From Symsagittifera roscoffensis (Eukaryota; Xenacoelomorpha; Acoela; Convolutidae), in assembly GCF_963678635.1 (NCBI RefSeq), contig NC_087063.1:28532599-28596598 (forward strand): a stretch of 64,000 bases of DNA. Direction: 5' to 3'. The notes beneath the pieces were generated by a model. That model was not told where the DNA came from, did no database searches, and saw only the letters and a list, made by a program, of their open reading frames with translations. A program made the position numbers and the translations under genes. Position 1 is the first letter of the stretch. Each line of letters opens with the position of its first letter. This document shows positions 63,567-64,000 of this stretch, piece after piece.

Positions 63567-64000
63567 ATGGGTGATACGAACGAACTCATGGAATTCCTCT
63601 CAGCGAGTCTAGGAGCGACTCTAGACGAGATCTATCAGCGGCTGATCGATGGTGATTTCACACGAGAAGACCCGGGGCTGGCGATGTTTGTGGTCGCGCT
63701 CCTCAATACATTAGGACGAGAGGGTCGAGGGAATCGCCCTACGGAAGTCGTGTTGATGTTGGCCTTCGGTGAGTCCGGGACCGCCGAGAGAGTCCGAAAT
63801 CGACTGATGAGATGGAGGCGTGGACAGAGGGACCACCGGCTAGGTGAGATGCCCTTACCAGTCCAACCGGCGCAGCCACTCATCGGAGCGAAGAGACAAC
63901 GTGATGGGCCAGGCCCGTCACATTCGGTCGACTCCCCTACAGCTGCTCCTCCTTCGAAGAAAGTGAGGGTGAGTGAAATAGAGATCCAGACGTCGGAGAC
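63567..64000 (+). CDS. Unrecognised ORF, N-terminal part (runs off the window)
   Basis: ATG at 63567, open for 144 codons to the edge. The first about 70 residues are helical and acidic-hydrophobic, the next part is Arg-rich (RVRNRLMRWRRGQRDHR), and then Pro/Ser-rich sequence holds two basic clusters, GAKRQRDG and PPSKKVRV, that resemble a bipartite nuclear localisation signal. GC-rich like element B coding sequence. It could be the gag-like ORF of a further element or a host gene; no family recognised. Confidence 0.55.
   Translation, partial: MGDTNELMEFLSASLGATLDEIYQRLIDGDFTREDPGLAMFVVALLNTLGREGRGNRPTEVVLMLAFGESGTAERVRNRLMRWRRGQRDHRLGEMPLPVQPAQPLIGAKRQRDGPGPSHSVDSPTAAPPSKKVRVSEIEIQTSE

Overview
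This is invertebrate (metazoan) nuclear DNA: AT-rich spacers, spliced genes with GT..AG introns (67-113 bp in one gene, about 2 kb in another), and at least five classes of eukaryotic transposable element. The species cannot be read from the sequence. Short introns with T-rich acceptors would fit a nematode or another compact invertebrate genome, but this is only a guess.

Layout. (1) 0-3 kb: the tail of one ORF, a small membrane-protein-like ORF and a five-exon gene. That gene's spliced product (about 345 aa) joins an integrase-type H2C2 zinc finger to an OTU-like cysteine protease fold. (2) 3.8-11.1 kb, minus strand: element A, a nearly intact Ty3/gypsy-type retroelement (gag, protease-RT-RNase H, integrase) followed by an extra ORF in the env position that encodes a TARG1/OARD1-type macro domain. 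(3) 11-18 kb: putative minus-strand exons, a tRNA-like sequence and a clean two-exon plus-strand gene. (4) 19.8-39.4 kb: a graveyard with a decayed LINE (minus), an unknown retroelement-like ORF, a 2.5-2.7 kb tandem repeat, a young 400-bp palindrome, a retroelement C-terminal fragment, a Penelope-like RT and a hAT transposase. (5) 39.7-50 kb: a heavily decayed relative of element B with internal duplications and minisatellites. (6) 50.9-63.4 kb, plus strand: element B, a second Ty3/gypsy-type family with long ORFs broken by a few stops and indels, followed by a second, divergent macro-like domain. (7) 63.57 kb to the end: the start of an unrecognised ORF.

Main result: two different gypsy-type elements on opposite strands each carry a macro domain directly after pol. 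In both, the macro frame is -1 relative to pol and has no AUG before the conserved core. In element B the pol stop is immediately preceded by an in-phase A AAA AAT heptamer. In element A a near-match (C AAA AAC) lies 24 nt before the pol stop, and the gag-pol junction has a textbook A AAA AAC. The simplest reading is that the macro domain is made as a Gag-Pol-Macro frameshift fusion. The element A domain keeps both residues equivalent to the TARG1 catalytic pair. The element B domain has lost most of the ligand-binding signature. A role in countering host ADP-ribosylation is a reasonable hypothesis, not something the sequence shows.
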